Assembly (NCBI GenBank): GCA_002304925.1
Contig: DBPT01000029.1
Location: 1-64,000, forward strand
Source of the DNA: Prolixibacteraceae bacterium UBA1413
GTDB taxonomy: Bacteria > Bacteroidota > Bacteroidia > Bacteroidales > Prolixibacteraceae
Direction of reading: 5' to 3'
Length of the DNA stretch: 64,000 nucleotides
Under the pieces are notes generated by a model that was given only the letters and a program-made list of their open reading frames with translations, did not search any database and had not been told where the DNA came from. Shown here piece by piece: positions 1 to 9,398 of this stretch. Both the position numbers and the translations under genes were made by a program. The first letter of the stretch is position 1. The number at the start of each line of letters is the position of its first letter.

Positions 1-66
1 AAATTTCAGGGAGTATTATAGTTTCCCTTCAAAATCCCCCCACTAGCTTAAGCAAAGCTGCTGCAT

Positions 67-104
67 GAAAAAAGGAGCTACAACTCTGTTAATTGTAACT
101 CCTT
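67..104 (-). terminator. Rho-independent terminator of the tRNA
   Basis: An inverted repeat (AAGGAG-c-TACAA at 72-83 and TTGTA-a-CTCCTT at 93-104) is followed, read on the minus strand, by a run of T (the A-run at 67-73 on the plus strand). It lies 22 bases downstream of the minus-strand tRNA, so it most simply ends that transcript. Confidence 0.7.
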
Positions 105-125
105 GATATTCTTTCTTTTGTAGAG

Positions 126-199
126 TGGGCCCAGCTGGGCTTGAACCAGCGACCCCCTGATTATGAGTCAGATGCTCTAACCTACTGAGCTATGGGCCC
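126..199 (-). tRNA. tRNA with CAU anticodon (Met elongator or Ile2)
   Basis: Read on the minus strand this 74-nt stretch folds as a cloverleaf. The acceptor arms GGGCCCA and TGGGCCC pair fully, the D-arm carries GCTCAG..GGTTAGAGC, and the T-arm carries GGTTCAAGCC. The anticodon loop is CTCATAA, so the anticodon is CAU. The 3' CCA is not encoded. CAU tRNAs may be elongator Met, initiator Met or lysidine-modified Ile2. The acceptor pairs at position 1-72, which excludes a typical initiator; Met and Ile2 cannot be separated by eye. A Bacteroidota -7 box lies just upstream at 210-217. Confidence 0.93.
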
Positions 200-209
200 C
201 AACGGAGCG

Positions 210-217
210 CAAATTTA
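210..217 (-). promoter_or_regulatory. -7 box of tRNA promoter (TAAATTTG)
   Basis: On the minus strand the sequence is TAAATTTG, an exact match to the Bacteroidota -7 consensus TAnnTTTG, 10 bases before the tRNA 5' end. No clear TTTG -33 element is seen at the usual 19-base spacing. Confidence 0.55.
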
Positions 218-394
218 GGAAAATCCGGCGTATTGTCGCCTAAGATTCCAAAAAAAAAGTTTAGCCGTTAAACTCCGTGGCCAATGACCATCTATTGCTC
301 CAAATCACTTATATTTGCTTTTAAAGCTGAAAATCTGAATTAAATATTTATTGTTTGAATGTTACAAAACCTGTGTTCTGCTAAAATCTGACCT

Positions 395-1930
395 ATGAAA
401 ACTAAAAACAACGCCACCCTGGTTACCATGCTTTTTGCCCTGGCGACCATACTGATGATCACCTCCTGTACCTCCAACTGGCCACAATTCAGAGGACCCG
501 ATGCCAATAACGTCGCCACTTCCGTCAATCTTCCCGAAAAATGGGCCAACGACACCAACGTGGTCTGGACGTATGAAATCACCGGACTGGGAAACTCCTC
601 GCCCATCGTATGGGGCGACAAGGTCTTCTTCACTGCCGCATACTCGGCTACGGACAAGGAACCCCGAGAAATGGGAGCTCCTCCGGCCAGTCCGGCTCTT
701 CCGCAGGGACAGCAAGCTCCACCTCAGGGACAGGCAACACCTGGCCAACCGACCCCCCCGCCAGCCCCAAGTCAAGCACAACCTCAAACGGCAGCCGGCA
801 GTGTTTCGCCCCAAACGGTGTCAACACCCCCGCCTCCTCCCCCTGCAGCCGGCCAGGCCCCGGGTAACCGTCCTCCGGAAGACCTCAGCTACCTCGAAGA
901 GACCTATACCTGGGAAGTGACCTGCCTCGACCTGAAGTCCGGCAGGGAACTGTGGAGAAAGATCGCATTCCAGGGCAAACCCCGGATAAAAAAACATGCC
1001 ATCAACACTTATGCCAATGAAACTCCCGTCACCGACGGCAACAGAGTGTACGTTTACTTCGGGATGACCGGACTTGTCAGCTTCGACTTCAACGGTAATA
1101 AAATCTGGGAAAAAGATCTGGGAGCCTTCGAAACCCAAAACGGATGGGGAACCGGTTCCTCCCCCGTCCTCCATAAAGATAAACTGTTCGTCAAGGTAGA
1201 TAATGACACTGCTTCCTTCCTGGTCGCCCTTGATGCAGCCTCCGGAAATGAAGTCTGGAAGGTAATGCGCGATGAAAAAACGACTTATTCCACCCCTATC
1301 ATCTGGAAAAACAGCATCCGCACCGAATTGGTAACCACTGGTAAAACAGCCCGCTCCTATGATCCGGAAACCGGAGAACTTCTCTGGGAACTCCGGCTTG
1401 AAGGGGAAAGCAGCATTCCTTCACCGGTCGCCGATAAAGAGTTTATTTACCTGGGCAACACCTCCGGCCGTGAAAAGCCGGGATACTTCTTCGCCGTAAA
1501 AGCCGGCGGAGAAGGTGATATTACCCCTGCAGAGGGGGAAACCACCAGCAGCCATGTGGTGTGGAAAGTCGAAAATCCCGGACTTGGCAATCCTTCCCCC
1601 CTCCTCTATGAAGGGAGAATTTACCTGGTCAACAGCCGTGGAGGCGAGGTGAACTGCCTGAGTGCCGCCACCGGAGAAAACATCTTCAAGCAAAAGGCGG
1701 AACAAACCGGCGCTTGCTGGGCAACCCCCTGGGTCGGCAACGGAAAAATCTTCTTTTATGATGAAAGAGGGAATACCCACATCCTTAAAGCCGGAGATGT
1801 CTTCGAAGAAGTGGGCAGGAACAAGCTTGATGATAAATTCTGGGCATCTCCCGCCATTACTAAAGAATCTTACATTTTCAGGGGAGCCAGGAAGATTTTC
1901 TGCGTGAAAAAGACGGGGAGTTCCAATTAA
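395..1930 (+). CDS. PQQ-like beta-propeller lipoprotein
   Basis: A 511-residue exported lipoprotein: a hydrophobic signal ends in the lipobox I-T-S-C at Cys25. The body has repeated propeller-blade motifs with short W-containing strands (for example GNSSPIVWGDKVFF, and later SPLLYEGRIYLVN and ATPWVGNGKIFFYD), as in PQQ_2/YncE-like proteins and BamB-type scaffolds. This family often uses the propeller for binding rather than catalysis. Residues about 95-160 are a Pro/Gln/Ala-rich low-complexity insert that interrupts the early blades. No adjacent dehydrogenase subunit is present, so an enzymatic PQQ role is not supported. The ATG is the first in-frame start and gives a good signal peptide. Confidence 0.8.
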   Translation: MKTKNNATLVTMLFALATILMITSCTSNWPQFRGPDANNVATSVNLPEKWANDTNVVWTYEITGLGNSSPIVWGDKVFFTAAYSATDKEPREMGAPPASPALPQGQQAPPQGQATPGQPTPPPAPSQAQPQTAAGSVSPQTVSTPPPPPPAAGQAPGNRPPEDLSYLEETYTWEVTCLDLKSGRELWRKIAFQGKPRIKKHAINTYANETPVTDGNRVYVYFGMTGLVSFDFNGNKIWEKDLGAFETQNGWGTGSSPVLHKDKLFVKVDNDTASFLVALDAASGNEVWKVMRDEKTTYSTPIIWKNSIRTELVTTGKTARSYDPETGELLWELRLEGESSIPSPVADKEFIYLGNTSGREKPGYFFAVKAGGEGDITPAEGETTSSHVVWKVENPGLGNPSPLLYEGRIYLVNSRGGEVNCLSAATGENIFKQKAEQTGACWATPWVGNGKIFFYDERGNTHILKAGDVFEEVGRNKLDDKFWASPAITKESYIFRGARKIFCVKKTGSSN

Positions 1931-2066
1931 TAATGCCCGGGGAAATTAATGCGCACCCCTCCTGCTATTTCCGCAGAAAATCCAACAATCATCCCGTGAA
2001 TCTGAATGGTTCCTTAACTTTTCAGGCTATTAGGCTCCGGAAATTCCTGATTTTCTGATTTCCTTT

Positions 2067-2074
2067 TACTTTTG
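2067..2074 (+). promoter_or_regulatory. -7 box of valS promoter (TACTTTTG)
   Basis: TACTTTTG matches TAnnTTTG exactly and lies 35 bases before the valS ATG. A -33 TTTG is not evident. Confidence 0.5.
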
Positions 2075-2108
2075 TGACTTAATATAACAGAAAGTCAATA
2101 CAGGCGAG

Positions 2109-4742
2109 ATGGAAATTCAGAGCAAATACAATCCTGCGGAAGTAGAAGCGAAGTGGTACCGGTACTGGATGGATCAGAAATTGTTCAGGTCGGTTCCCGA
2201 TGAGAGGGAACCCTACACCATCGTGATCCCTCCGCCCAATGTGACGGGTGTGCTTCATATGGGTCATATGCTCAACAATACCATCCAGGATATCCTAATC
2301 CGCCGGGCCCGTATGACGGGCAAAAATGCCTGCTGGGTGCCGGGGACCGACCATGCCTCCATTGCCACCGAAGCCAAAGTGGTCAACAAACTGCGCGAAC
2401 AGGGCATTGATAAAAGGGATATCGGCCGTGAAGTATTCCTGGAGCATGCCTGGAACTGGACTCACAAGCACGGGGGGATCATCCTCGAACAGCTAAAAAA
2501 GCTGGGTGCTTCCTGCGACTGGGACCGCACCTGCTTCACCATGGATGACGCCCGCAGCGAGTCGGTGATCCGCGTTTTTGTCGACCTGTTTAACAAAGGA
2601 GATATTTACAGGGGCGTCCGCATGGTGAACTGGGACCCGAAGGCTAAAACCGCCTTGTCGGATGAGGAGGTAATATACAAGGAGGTTCAGTCAAAACTCT
2701 ACTACCTACGCTATCTCGTCGAAGGAACTACCGACCAGTATGTGACCATCGCCACCACCCGTCCCGAAACCATCCTGGGAGATACCGCCGTTTGCGTGAA
2801 TCCTGCCGACGAACGGTTCCGCACCCTGGTGGGGAAAAAGGTGCTCGTTCCCCTGATCAACAGGCCAGTCCCCGTTATCGAGGATGAATATGTCGATATG
2901 GAATTCGGTACCGGATGCCTCAAAATCACCCCGGCACACGACCCCAACGACTACCTTATCGGAATGACCCACAACCTCGAATCGGTAGACATTTTCAATG
3001 ATGACGGAACCCTCAGCGAAAAAGCCTTGCTTTTCATCGGCGAAGATCGTTTTGACGTGCGCGAAAAGATCGTCCCTGAACTTGAAAAAGCCGGAAACCT
3101 GGTTAAAATAGAAGATTACACCAACAAGATAGGCTTCTCGGAACGTACCGACGTGATCATAGAACCCAAACTCTCGGCCCAGTGGTTCCTGAAAATGGAA
3201 GAATTGGTGAAACCCGCCCTCGATCATGTCATGGACGATACCATCCGGTTCCATCCTGCCAAATTCAAAAATATATACAGGCACTGGATGGACAATGTCA
3301 AGGACTGGTGCATCAGCCGCCAGCTGTGGTGGGGCCACCGGATTCCCGTCTATTACCTGGCCGATGGCAGCTTCGTGGTGGCATCCACTGCGGAAGAAGC
3401 CCTCACACTTGCCCGCGAAAAAGCAGGAAATCCCTCCCTTTCCCCGGCCGATCTGCAACAGGATGAGGATGTCCTGGACACCTGGTTCAGCAGCTGGTTA
3501 TGGCCCATTTCCGTATTCGACGGAATCAACCATCCCGAGAATGAAGAGATCCAGTATTACTACCCTTCCAGCGACCTGATCACTGCCCCCGACATCATCT
3601 TCTTCTGGGTGGCCCGCATGATCATCGCCGGTTATGAATACCGGAACGACTATCCTTTTAAAAATGTCTATTACACCGGAATGGTGCGGGACAAACTGGG
3701 GCGTAAAATGTCAAAATCATTGGGTAATTCCCCCGAACCGCTGAACCTGATCGACCGTTTTGGCGCCGACGGGGTACGCGTGGGAATGCTCCTCTGCTCA
3801 CCCGCCGGAGGTGACCTGCTCTTCGACGAGAGCCTGCCCCAGCAGGGAGCCAATTTCGCCACCAAAATCTGGAACGCCTTCCGGCTGGTGAAAAACTGGC
3901 CGGTGTCTGACGACATTCCCCAACCGGAACACTCCCGCCTCGCCCTCGAATGGTTTCACCACAAACTCAACGAAGCCAACACCACCCTCGACGACCACTT
4001 CAGAAAATTCCGCATCTCCGACGCTCTGATGCTGGTATACACCACCTTCCGCGATGAATTTTCGGGATGGCTCCTCGAAATCGTTAAACCCGCATACCAA
4101 AAGCCCATCGATTCCCAGACCTTCAGCGACGTTACCAGCCTCTTCGACAAACTCCTCCGCATGATACATCCATTCATGCCTTTCATCACCGAAGAAATTT
4201 GGCAACTTCTGTCACCGCGAAAAACGGGAGCCAGCATCATGGTAGCTGAAATGCCGCTTCCGGAAACCTTTAACACCGCCATTCTCGATTCCTTCGAAAA
4301 CATGAAGGAAGCGGTCTCCGGAATCCGGAAAACCAGACTCGACAACAACATCGCCCAGAAAGAACCCCTTGAGCTCTTTGTCCAACCCGGCGATAAAGGG
4401 TATGAACCCCGCCTGGAATCCATCGTAAAGAAACTGGGAAACCTGGATCAGGTCGAAACCGTCACCGGCGAGGTGAAGGGAGCCTTCTCCTTCCGGGTGA
4501 AATCGAGCAGCTTCTATATCGCCATGGAAGAACATGCCGATCCTTCCGAAGAACTGAAAAAACTGGAGGAGGAACTCACCTACGCCCAGGGATTCCTTTC
4601 TTCGGTGATGAAAAAGCTGGAAAACGAAAGGTTTGTTGCCAGCGCTCCCGAGGCAGTCGTGGAAAAAGAACGGGCCAAACAGGCCGACACGGAGGCGAAA
4701 ATCAAAATTCTCGAAGAACGGATTGCCGTTCTGAAAGGTTAA
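2109..4742 (+). CDS. valS: Valyl-tRNA synthetase
   Basis: Class I aminoacyl-tRNA synthetase that charges tRNA-Val with valine in the cytoplasm. The HIGH-type signature is HMGH at residues 50-53, inside [15 protein letters not shown]. The KMSKS loop is at about 533-537. Between them lies the CP1 editing domain, which contains the [13 protein letters not shown] segment. A C-terminal coiled-coil arm (about residues 800-877, rich in Glu and Lys) is typical of ValRS. At 877 residues it has the usual length and looks complete. It appears to be a single-gene transcript with a -7 box at 2067. Confidence 0.97.
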   Translation: MEIQSKYNPAEVEAKWYRYWMDQKLFRSVPDEREPYTIVIPPPNVTGVLHMGHMLNNTIQDILIRRARMTGKNACWVPGTDHASIATEAKVVNKLREQGIDKRDIGREVFLEHAWNWTHKHGGIILEQLKKLGASCDWDRTCFTMDDARSESVIRVFVDLFNKGDIYRGVRMVNWDPKAKTALSDEEVIYKEVQSKLYYLRYLVEGTTDQYVTIATTRPETILGDTAVCVNPADERFRTLVGKKVLVPLINRPVPVIEDEYVDMEFGTGCLKITPAHDPNDYLIGMTHNLESVDIFNDDGTLSEKALLFIGEDRFDVREKIVPELEKAGNLVKIEDYTNKIGFSERTDVIIEPKLSAQWFLKMEELVKPALDHVMDDTIRFHPAKFKNIYRHWMDNVKDWCISRQLWWGHRIPVYYLADGSFVVASTAEEALTLAREKAGNPSLSPADLQQDEDVLDTWFSSWLWPISVFDGINHPENEEIQYYYPSSDLITAPDIIFFWVARMIIAGYEYRNDYPFKNVYYTGMVRDKLGRKMSKSLGNSPEPLNLIDRFGADGVRVGMLLCSPAGGDLLFDESLPQQGANFATKIWNAFRLVKNWPVSDDIPQPEHSRLALEWFHHKLNEANTTLDDHFRKFRISDALMLVYTTFRDEFSGWLLEIVKPAYQKPIDSQTFSDVTSLFDKLLRMIHPFMPFITEEIWQLLSPRKTGASIMVAEMPLPETFNTAILDSFENMKEAVSGIRKTRLDNNIAQKEPLELFVQPGDKGYEPRLESIVKKLGNLDQVETVTGEVKGAFSFRVKSSSFYIAMEEHADPSEELKKLEEELTYAQGFLSSVMKKLENERFVASAPEAVVEKERAKQADTEAKIKILEERIAVLKG

Positions 4743-4779
4743 TTTTATTTAACCTTTCGGCGCGAAAATTGCTAATCCA

Positions 4780-4787
4780 TAAATTTG
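4780..4787 (+). promoter_or_regulatory. -7 box (TAAATTTG) that fixes the downstream start
   Basis: TAAATTTG matches TAnnTTTG exactly. It lies inside the 5' extension that would be translated if the TTG at 4769 were used as start, so the true start must be the ATG at 4805, with a leader of only about 12 bases. Confidence 0.6.
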
Positions 4788-4804
4788 TACGATTTTCGCA
4801 GACA

Positions 4805-5569
4805 ATGACGAGGTTGTTGAAAATTTTCCTGGTATATGTCCTGTTGTCCCCGATGCAGGGGATCTATGCACAGGATAGCGGCATCGACGAGGATCCAATC
4901 CTGATCAGGCTGAAAGGACGCCTTATCAGCAGGGGCGACAGCATGCCCATTCCCTATGCCAATATCGTATACCCCAGGAACAGGACGGGCACCAGTTCCA
5001 ATGCCGGAGGATACTTTTCCATTGAAATGCTGAACATCGACTCACTTTCGGTAACTGCCATGGGTTTCAAATCCCGGAGCATCAGGATCCCGCACAACTT
5101 TTCCGAAACAAATGTCCTGACCATTTACATGCAGCCTGTAGTCTATCCCATCAGGGAGGTGCAGGTGACCGGTGACAAAAACAGACCCAACATGGAAGGG
5201 ATCCCCGTTGGGAAAAGCACCAACATTCCCCAGGAACTGCGGGGCGATGCCTTTAATGAAAAACCTCCCGTCCTGGCAGCATTTTTCAATCCCCTCTCTT
5301 ACTGGCAATATTACCTGAGCCATAAAGAAAAAGAGAAAAGAAGGGTTCGCGAAGCGGTGGCCCTGCAAAAAAACTGGGAGATGCATTCACGCAATTACAA
5401 CAAAGAGATGGTGAAAATGCTCACCGGACTCAACGATGAAGAGGCCGACGATTTCATGGTCTGGTTCAATTCCCAGAACATCCTTCCGTATACCTCCACC
5501 GAATATGAAGTCAGGGCTTCCATCCGGGAATATTTCGAGGTTTACAAAACTGAGAAGAATATCAGGTAA
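4805..5569 (+). CDS. Exported protein with CarboxypepD_reg-like domain
   Basis: A 254-residue protein starting with a signal peptide (MTRLLKIFLVYVLL..., predicted cleavage after IYA). Residues about 35-115 form a carboxypeptidase-regulatory-like beta-sandwich: KGRLISRGDSMPIPYANIVYP, then a GYFSIEM turn and a VTAMGFKSRSI strand. This fold is common in Bacteroidota envelope proteins. The remaining helical C-terminal part (KEKEKRRVREAVALQ onward) has no recognised domain. There is no TonB barrel, so it is a free-standing sandwich protein. The ATG at 4805 is preferred over an upstream TTG because a promoter box lies in between. The cellular role is unknown. Confidence 0.75.
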   Translation: MTRLLKIFLVYVLLSPMQGIYAQDSGIDEDPILIRLKGRLISRGDSMPIPYANIVYPRNRTGTSSNAGGYFSIEMLNIDSLSVTAMGFKSRSIRIPHNFSETNVLTIYMQPVVYPIREVQVTGDKNRPNMEGIPVGKSTNIPQELRGDAFNEKPPVLAAFFNPLSYWQYYLSHKEKEKRRVREAVALQKNWEMHSRNYNKEMVKMLTGLNDEEADDFMVWFNSQNILPYTSTEYEVRASIREYFEVYKTEKNIR

Positions 5570-5762
5570 GTCAGACACTGTCATCACCGGCAGTTTGGCT
5601 AGCGGGCTGAAATTCCGCGGCATCGGACCGGTTTGGAGATAATTATTTTTTCAGGGATGAGGTTTTCTGCACAATTTTTGTTGCACCTAATAACAAAGCT
5701 GCCTCCATAGCTCTGACCGCAGCCGTTGAGGCAACCCATAACGAATTTACAAAATCGAATAA

Positions 5763-6416
5763 ATGAAGATGAACCCATCGGCACGGATCTTTCTGGTTTT
5801 AGCAGGATTGCTGTTGATCCTTTCGCCAGGGCAAGTCACCGCCCAGTGGCCTGAAGCTTCCACCGACCTGGACCGGAAAGTCCTCACTTTTCTGAAAAAT
5901 CAGGCGGGAGAATGGCGCGATATGAACGTGCCGGTGTCCGACGGCCGGATCCTCTACGACCTGGTCCTCGCCGGAAGATATAAAAAAGCACTCGAGATCG
6001 GAACCTCCACCGGGCACTCCGCTATCTGGATCGCCTGGGCACTCAGCAAAACGGGAGGCAAACTGGTAACCCTTGAAATTGACAAAGGACGCTATCTCCA
6101 GGCATTGCAAAATTTCAAGAAAGCCGGATTGTCCGCTTTTATCGACGCCCGGCTGGGCGATGCCCACGAACTAGTGCCCCGACTTGAAAACAACTGGGAT
6201 TTTGTCTTCTGCGACGCCGACAGATACTGGTACAAAAACTACTTCACCTCCATGGAGAGAAAGCTGGTAAAAGGAGGCTGCTATGTGGCGCACAACACCA
6301 ACACCCGGTCATCCGACATCCGCGAATTCCTGGCGTACCTGAAAACCCATCCGGGTTATTCCACCTCTTTCCGCACCGAAAGCCGGTCGGGAATGTCAGT
6401 CTCTTACAAGAAGTAA
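5763..6416 (+). CDS. Exported class I SAM-dependent O-methyltransferase-like protein
   Basis: A 217-residue protein with an N-terminal signal peptide (SARIFLVLAGLLLILSP) followed by a Rossmann methyltransferase domain. The SAM-binding motif is KALEIGTSTGHSAIWIA, followed by acidic strand VTLEIDKGR and the motif WDFVFCDAD. This is the layout of the Methyltransf_24 / caffeoyl-CoA O-methyltransferase group. A signal peptide on a SAM-dependent enzyme is unusual because SAM is cytoplasmic; the segment may act as a membrane anchor. Its stop codon (6414-6416) directly abuts the stop codon of the convergent gene at 6417. The substrate is unknown. Confidence 0.78.
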   Translation: MKMNPSARIFLVLAGLLLILSPGQVTAQWPEASTDLDRKVLTFLKNQAGEWRDMNVPVSDGRILYDLVLAGRYKKALEIGTSTGHSAIWIAWALSKTGGKLVTLEIDKGRYLQALQNFKKAGLSAFIDARLGDAHELVPRLENNWDFVFCDADRYWYKNYFTSMERKLVKGGCYVAHNTNTRSSDIREFLAYLKTHPGYSTSFRTESRSGMSVSYKK

Positions 6417-7307
6417 TTACAACCACCTCCCCCCTCCGACTGCCTGCTTAATCCTGGCAATGTGTTCCGGCGTGGTGCCGCAACATCCCCCGATAATGTT
6501 GGCCCCTGCCTTGATCAGCGCCTTCACATGAGAAGCCATCTCTTCCGGGCCCTCCGGAAAGACGGTCCTGCCATCACGGTAATAGGGTATCCCGGCATTG
6601 GCATGGACCAGGATGGGGATGTCCCGGTTACACTTCCTGATTTCTTCCACCACGGGAATCATCCCGGCGATGCCATTTCCGCAGTTGGTACCCAGGATGG
6701 TGGCTCCTGCATCCAGCAGGGGCTGAACCATGTCGGAAGGCGAAATGCCCATCATGGTGCGGTATTCCGCGGTGATCAGCTTGTCAAAGGTCATGGTGCA
6801 GATCACCTCCAGCCGGGTATTCTCCCTGGCTGCCCTGACAGCCAGCACGGCTTCATCGAGGTCGGTCATCGTCTCCACCACAATGGCATCGGCACCCCCC
6901 GCTTCCAGGGCCATGGCCTGCTCCCGGAAAACTTCATACATCTCTTCCGGGGAAGCCTCCTCCATGATCAGCATCTTTCCGGTAGGACCGACGGATCCCA
7001 ACACCAGGACACCGTCGCCGGCGGCCTCCCGGCTGATCTCCGCAGCCGTACGGTTCAACTCCGCAGCCCTTTCTCCCAATCCGTATTTCTCCAGTTTCAA
7101 GCGACTTCCCCCGAAACTGTTGGTCTCGATCATATCGGCTCCCACCGCTACGTAGCTTCGGGCAACATCGAGCACTATCCCCCGATGGGTCACATTCCAC
7201 AACTCGGGACACCCCCCGGGCTGTAATCCCTTCTGGTGCAGAAAGGTGCCCCAAGCACCGTCCGACACGAGGATTCTGCTTCCTGCCAGCTCTGATATTT
7301 TTCTCAT
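6417..7307 (-). CDS. Homocysteine S-methyltransferase family protein
   Basis: A 296-residue TIM-barrel zinc enzyme like the N-terminal homocysteine-binding module of MetH or betaine-homocysteine methyltransferase. Expected zinc ligands are present: Cys in GTNCGNG (about residue 208) and adjacent Cys275-Cys276 in [11 protein letters not shown]. The N-terminus carries SDGAWGTFLHQKGL, the family start motif. It has no pterin or cobalamin domain of its own. The gene just upstream on the same strand encodes a separate corrinoid protein, suggesting the two work as a split methyl-transfer system delivering a corrinoid-bound methyl group to homocysteine. The methyl donor cannot be told. Confidence 0.85.
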   Translation of the reverse strand: MRKISELAGSRILVSDGAWGTFLHQKGLQPGGCPELWNVTHRGIVLDVARSYVAVGADMIETNSFGGSRLKLEKYGLGERAAELNRTAAEISREAAGDGVLVLGSVGPTGKMLIMEEASPEEMYEVFREQAMALEAGGADAIVVETMTDLDEAVLAVRAARENTRLEVICTMTFDKLITAEYRTMMGISPSDMVQPLLDAGATILGTNCGNGIAGMIPVVEEIRKCNRDIPILVHANAGIPYYRDGRTVFPEGPEEMASHVKALIKAGANIIGGCCGTTPEHIARIKQAVGGGRWL

Positions 7308-7409
7308 AATGTTTGATTTACTGATCCTTCAGAAAAAACACACCCGTCCTGGCAGTTAAATCACCCGCCGGAAGTCAGATTTTTTAATCCTCTGACATTC
7401 TGAAATTCT

Positions 7410-7481
7410 GATCGTCGGGTCTTCCGGTCCTCCGATCGTCAACTCTTCCGGTCTTTTGATCCTCTGACCTTCAGATGTTCT
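7410..7481. repeat. 24-nt tandem repeat, about three degenerate units
   Basis: Units begin at 7410, 7434 and 7458, each starting GATC; the first two share GATCGTCnnnTCTTCCGGTC and the third is more diverged. The third unit runs into the stop codon of the corrinoid protein gene (7471-7473). It fills most of the 163-nt spacer between the two corrinoid-system genes. Confidence 0.6.
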
Positions 7482-8136
7482 CGTTCAGGTATTCCACGAG
7501 TCCCTGCGGATCGCGAGAATAGACATCGGCGCCGATTTTCTCGCAGAACTCATGGGTCACAGGAGCCCCTCCGACGGCCACCCTGGCTTCCGGAACAGCC
7601 GACTTGATGCTTTTGGTGATCCGTTCCATCGCCGGCATGGTTGTGGTGAGCAGGGCCGAAAGCCCGACAAAAGCCCCGGGGTTTTCATTAAGCGCCGTGA
7701 TAAACCGGTCGGCCTTCACGTCCACCCCCAAATCCACCACTTTCCAGCCATTGCCTTCCACCATCATGGATACCAGATTTTTACCTATATCATGGAGGTC
7801 GCCTTCCACGGTGCCTATGATGAAAGTTCCCTTCTGCCGGGCTTCCCCTGAAAGGAAATAGGGTTTGAGATGAACCATGGCAGTATTCATCGCTTTTGCC
7901 GACATCAGCACCTGGGGCACAAACACCTTGTTTTCACGGAATTTGATCCCCACCCGCTCCATGCCCAGCATCAATCCTTCAGTGAGGATCTTCTGCGGGG
8001 AGGTGCCACCGTCAAGTAACTGGCGGGCAATTTCATCAGCACCGTCCTCACCTTTCATCTGTGGCGGAAAAGGGGAACTCTTGTTGACTTTTCCGAATTC
8101 CACACATTCGGAGAGTTTCTGTAATAAATCAGTCAT
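7471..8136 (-). CDS. Corrinoid (cobalamin-binding) protein of MtbC/MtmC type
   Basis: A 221-residue protein with the two-part build of a methyltransferase corrinoid carrier. A helical cap domain covers about residues 1-95. A Rossmann-like B12-binding domain follows, with the base-off motif DLHDIG, whose His115 would ligate cobalt. GLSALLTTTMPAM and VAVGGAPVTHEFCEKIGAD are also typical of the fold. It is the cobalamin module of MetH made as a separate protein. The homocysteine methyltransferase gene follows 163 nt downstream on the same strand. No MttB, MtmB or other donor-specific methyltransferase is beside it. A -7 box lies upstream at 8152-8159. Confidence 0.88.
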   Translation of the reverse strand: MTDLLQKLSECVEFGKVNKSSPFPPQMKGEDGADEIARQLLDGGTSPQKILTEGLMLGMERVGIKFRENKVFVPQVLMSAKAMNTAMVHLKPYFLSGEARQKGTFIIGTVEGDLHDIGKNLVSMMVEGNGWKVVDLGVDVKADRFITALNENPGAFVGLSALLTTTMPAMERITKSIKSAVPEARVAVGGAPVTHEFCEKIGADVYSRDPQGLVEYLNENI

Positions 8137-8151
8137 CGTTCAGGTTTTCTG

Positions 8152-8159
8152 CAAATTTA
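8152..8159 (-). promoter_or_regulatory. -7 box for the corrinoid protein gene (TAAATTTG)
   Basis: Minus-strand TAAATTTG is an exact TAnnTTTG match, 16 bases before the start codon. It diverges from the plus-strand promoter at 8237-8266. Confidence 0.5.
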
Positions 8160-8236
8160 GGGGAACTGTGCGAAAATGAAAATTTTTTGTTACAAATCAA
8201 TGCCCAGATGCGCGACATCAACGGGTCAAAATTTTC

Positions 8237-8266
8237 TTGCTTTCCCCGCTCAAAAAGTTAATTTTG
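8237..8266 (+). promoter_or_regulatory. Bacteroidota promoter TTG-N19-TAATTTTG
   Basis: TTG at 8237-8239 and TAATTTTG at 8259-8266 are separated by 19 bases, an exact fit to the Bacteroidota primary-sigma consensus. It lies downstream of the first in-frame ATG (8176) and just upstream of the ATG at 8293, so it sets the start of the Gfo/Idh/MocA gene. Confidence 0.75.
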
Positions 8267-8292
8267 TAAAATACCTGACAACAAATTATTCC

Positions 8293-9369
8293 ATGAGCAA
8301 AATTTACAACATTGCCCTTCTGGGGTGCGGCAAGGTGGCCCATCTTCATGCCCGTGCCGCCATGGAGATTTCCAATTCCAGACTGGCGGGGGTTTGGAGC
8401 CGCAGGCGCTCCAGTGCGGATTCCTTCGCCGCAAAATACGGCGCCACCGCTTATTCTACTGTGGGTGAACTCATCCGGAAAGAAAAAATAGACCTGGCCA
8501 TTGTATGCACTCCCCATCTTTTTCACAGGGATCCCGCCATCGAGGCTGCCGAAAACGGAGCTCACGTGCTGGTAGAGAAACCGCTGGCCATAGATCCTAT
8601 TGACTGTGACCGGATCATCGATGCCTGTGAGATGGCAGGCACTCGGCTGGGCGTGGTCAGCCAGCGCCGCTGGTATGCCCCGGCCCAACGGGTCAAGGAG
8701 GCCATCGAAGCAGGAAAATTAGGAACCCCGGCCCTGGGTACCGTTGTCATGCTGGGATGGCGCGACCGCCATTACTATGATGCCGATGAGTGGCGCGGAA
8801 CCTGGAACCTCGAAGGCGGCGGCGTCCTGGTGAACCAGGCTCCCCACCAACTCGACCTGCTCCTTTGGTACATGGGCGAAGTAGAAGAAGTATACGGCCT
8901 CTGGCGAAACCTAAACCACCCCTATATCGAAGTGGATGACACCGCCCTGGCCATCCTGAAATTCAAAAACGGAGGCATCGGCAATATCCTGGTAAGCAAT
9001 TCCCAAAAACCGGGAATCTACGGCAAAGTCCATATCCATGGCAGCAACGGCGCTTCGGCAGGCGTCCAGACAGAAGGAGGCGCCATGTTCGTCCCCGGAT
9101 TGTCAACCATAGATGAACCCGCCCTGAACGACCTCTGGACCATCCCCGGAGAAGAACACCTCCCGGAAAACTGGAAAAAAGAAGATACCGCCTTCTTCAA
9201 AACCATCGAACCCATGTCTCACTACATGAAAATGCAGATCTCCGATTTCCTCCATGCGTTGGAAACAGGGGGAAAACCAGCGGTAACCGGGCAGGACGGA
9301 CGAAGGGTAGTGGAATTGTTCGACGCCATTTACCGGTCAAACCGCGAAAACAGACCGGTGAAAATCTGA
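8293..9369 (+). CDS. Gfo/Idh/MocA family NAD(P)-dependent oxidoreductase
   Basis: A 358-residue cytoplasmic dehydrogenase. The N-terminal Rossmann domain opens with IALLGCGKVAHLHARA (GxGxxA-type dinucleotide site). The active-site motif HVLVEKPLA carries the family's conserved Lys-Pro. The C-terminal alpha/beta domain includes GGGVLVNQAPHQLDLLLW, where His is the usual catalytic residue. An upstream ATG at 8176 would add 39 residues, but a good promoter lies between, so 8293 is chosen. A GntP-family permease gene follows 29 nt downstream, suggesting a sugar-acid or sugar-alcohol uptake and oxidation pair. The substrate is not identifiable. Confidence 0.88.
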   Translation: MSKIYNIALLGCGKVAHLHARAAMEISNSRLAGVWSRRRSSADSFAAKYGATAYSTVGELIRKEKIDLAIVCTPHLFHRDPAIEAAENGAHVLVEKPLAIDPIDCDRIIDACEMAGTRLGVVSQRRWYAPAQRVKEAIEAGKLGTPALGTVVMLGWRDRHYYDADEWRGTWNLEGGGVLVNQAPHQLDLLLWYMGEVEEVYGLWRNLNHPYIEVDDTALAILKFKNGGIGNILVSNSQKPGIYGKVHIHGSNGASAGVQTEGGAMFVPGLSTIDEPALNDLWTIPGEEHLPENWKKEDTAFFKTIEPMSHYMKMQISDFLHALETGGKPAVTGQDGRRVVELFDAIYRSNRENRPVKI

Positions 9370-9398
9370 AATTTTTCAGCACTTTAACGATCTGAAAA

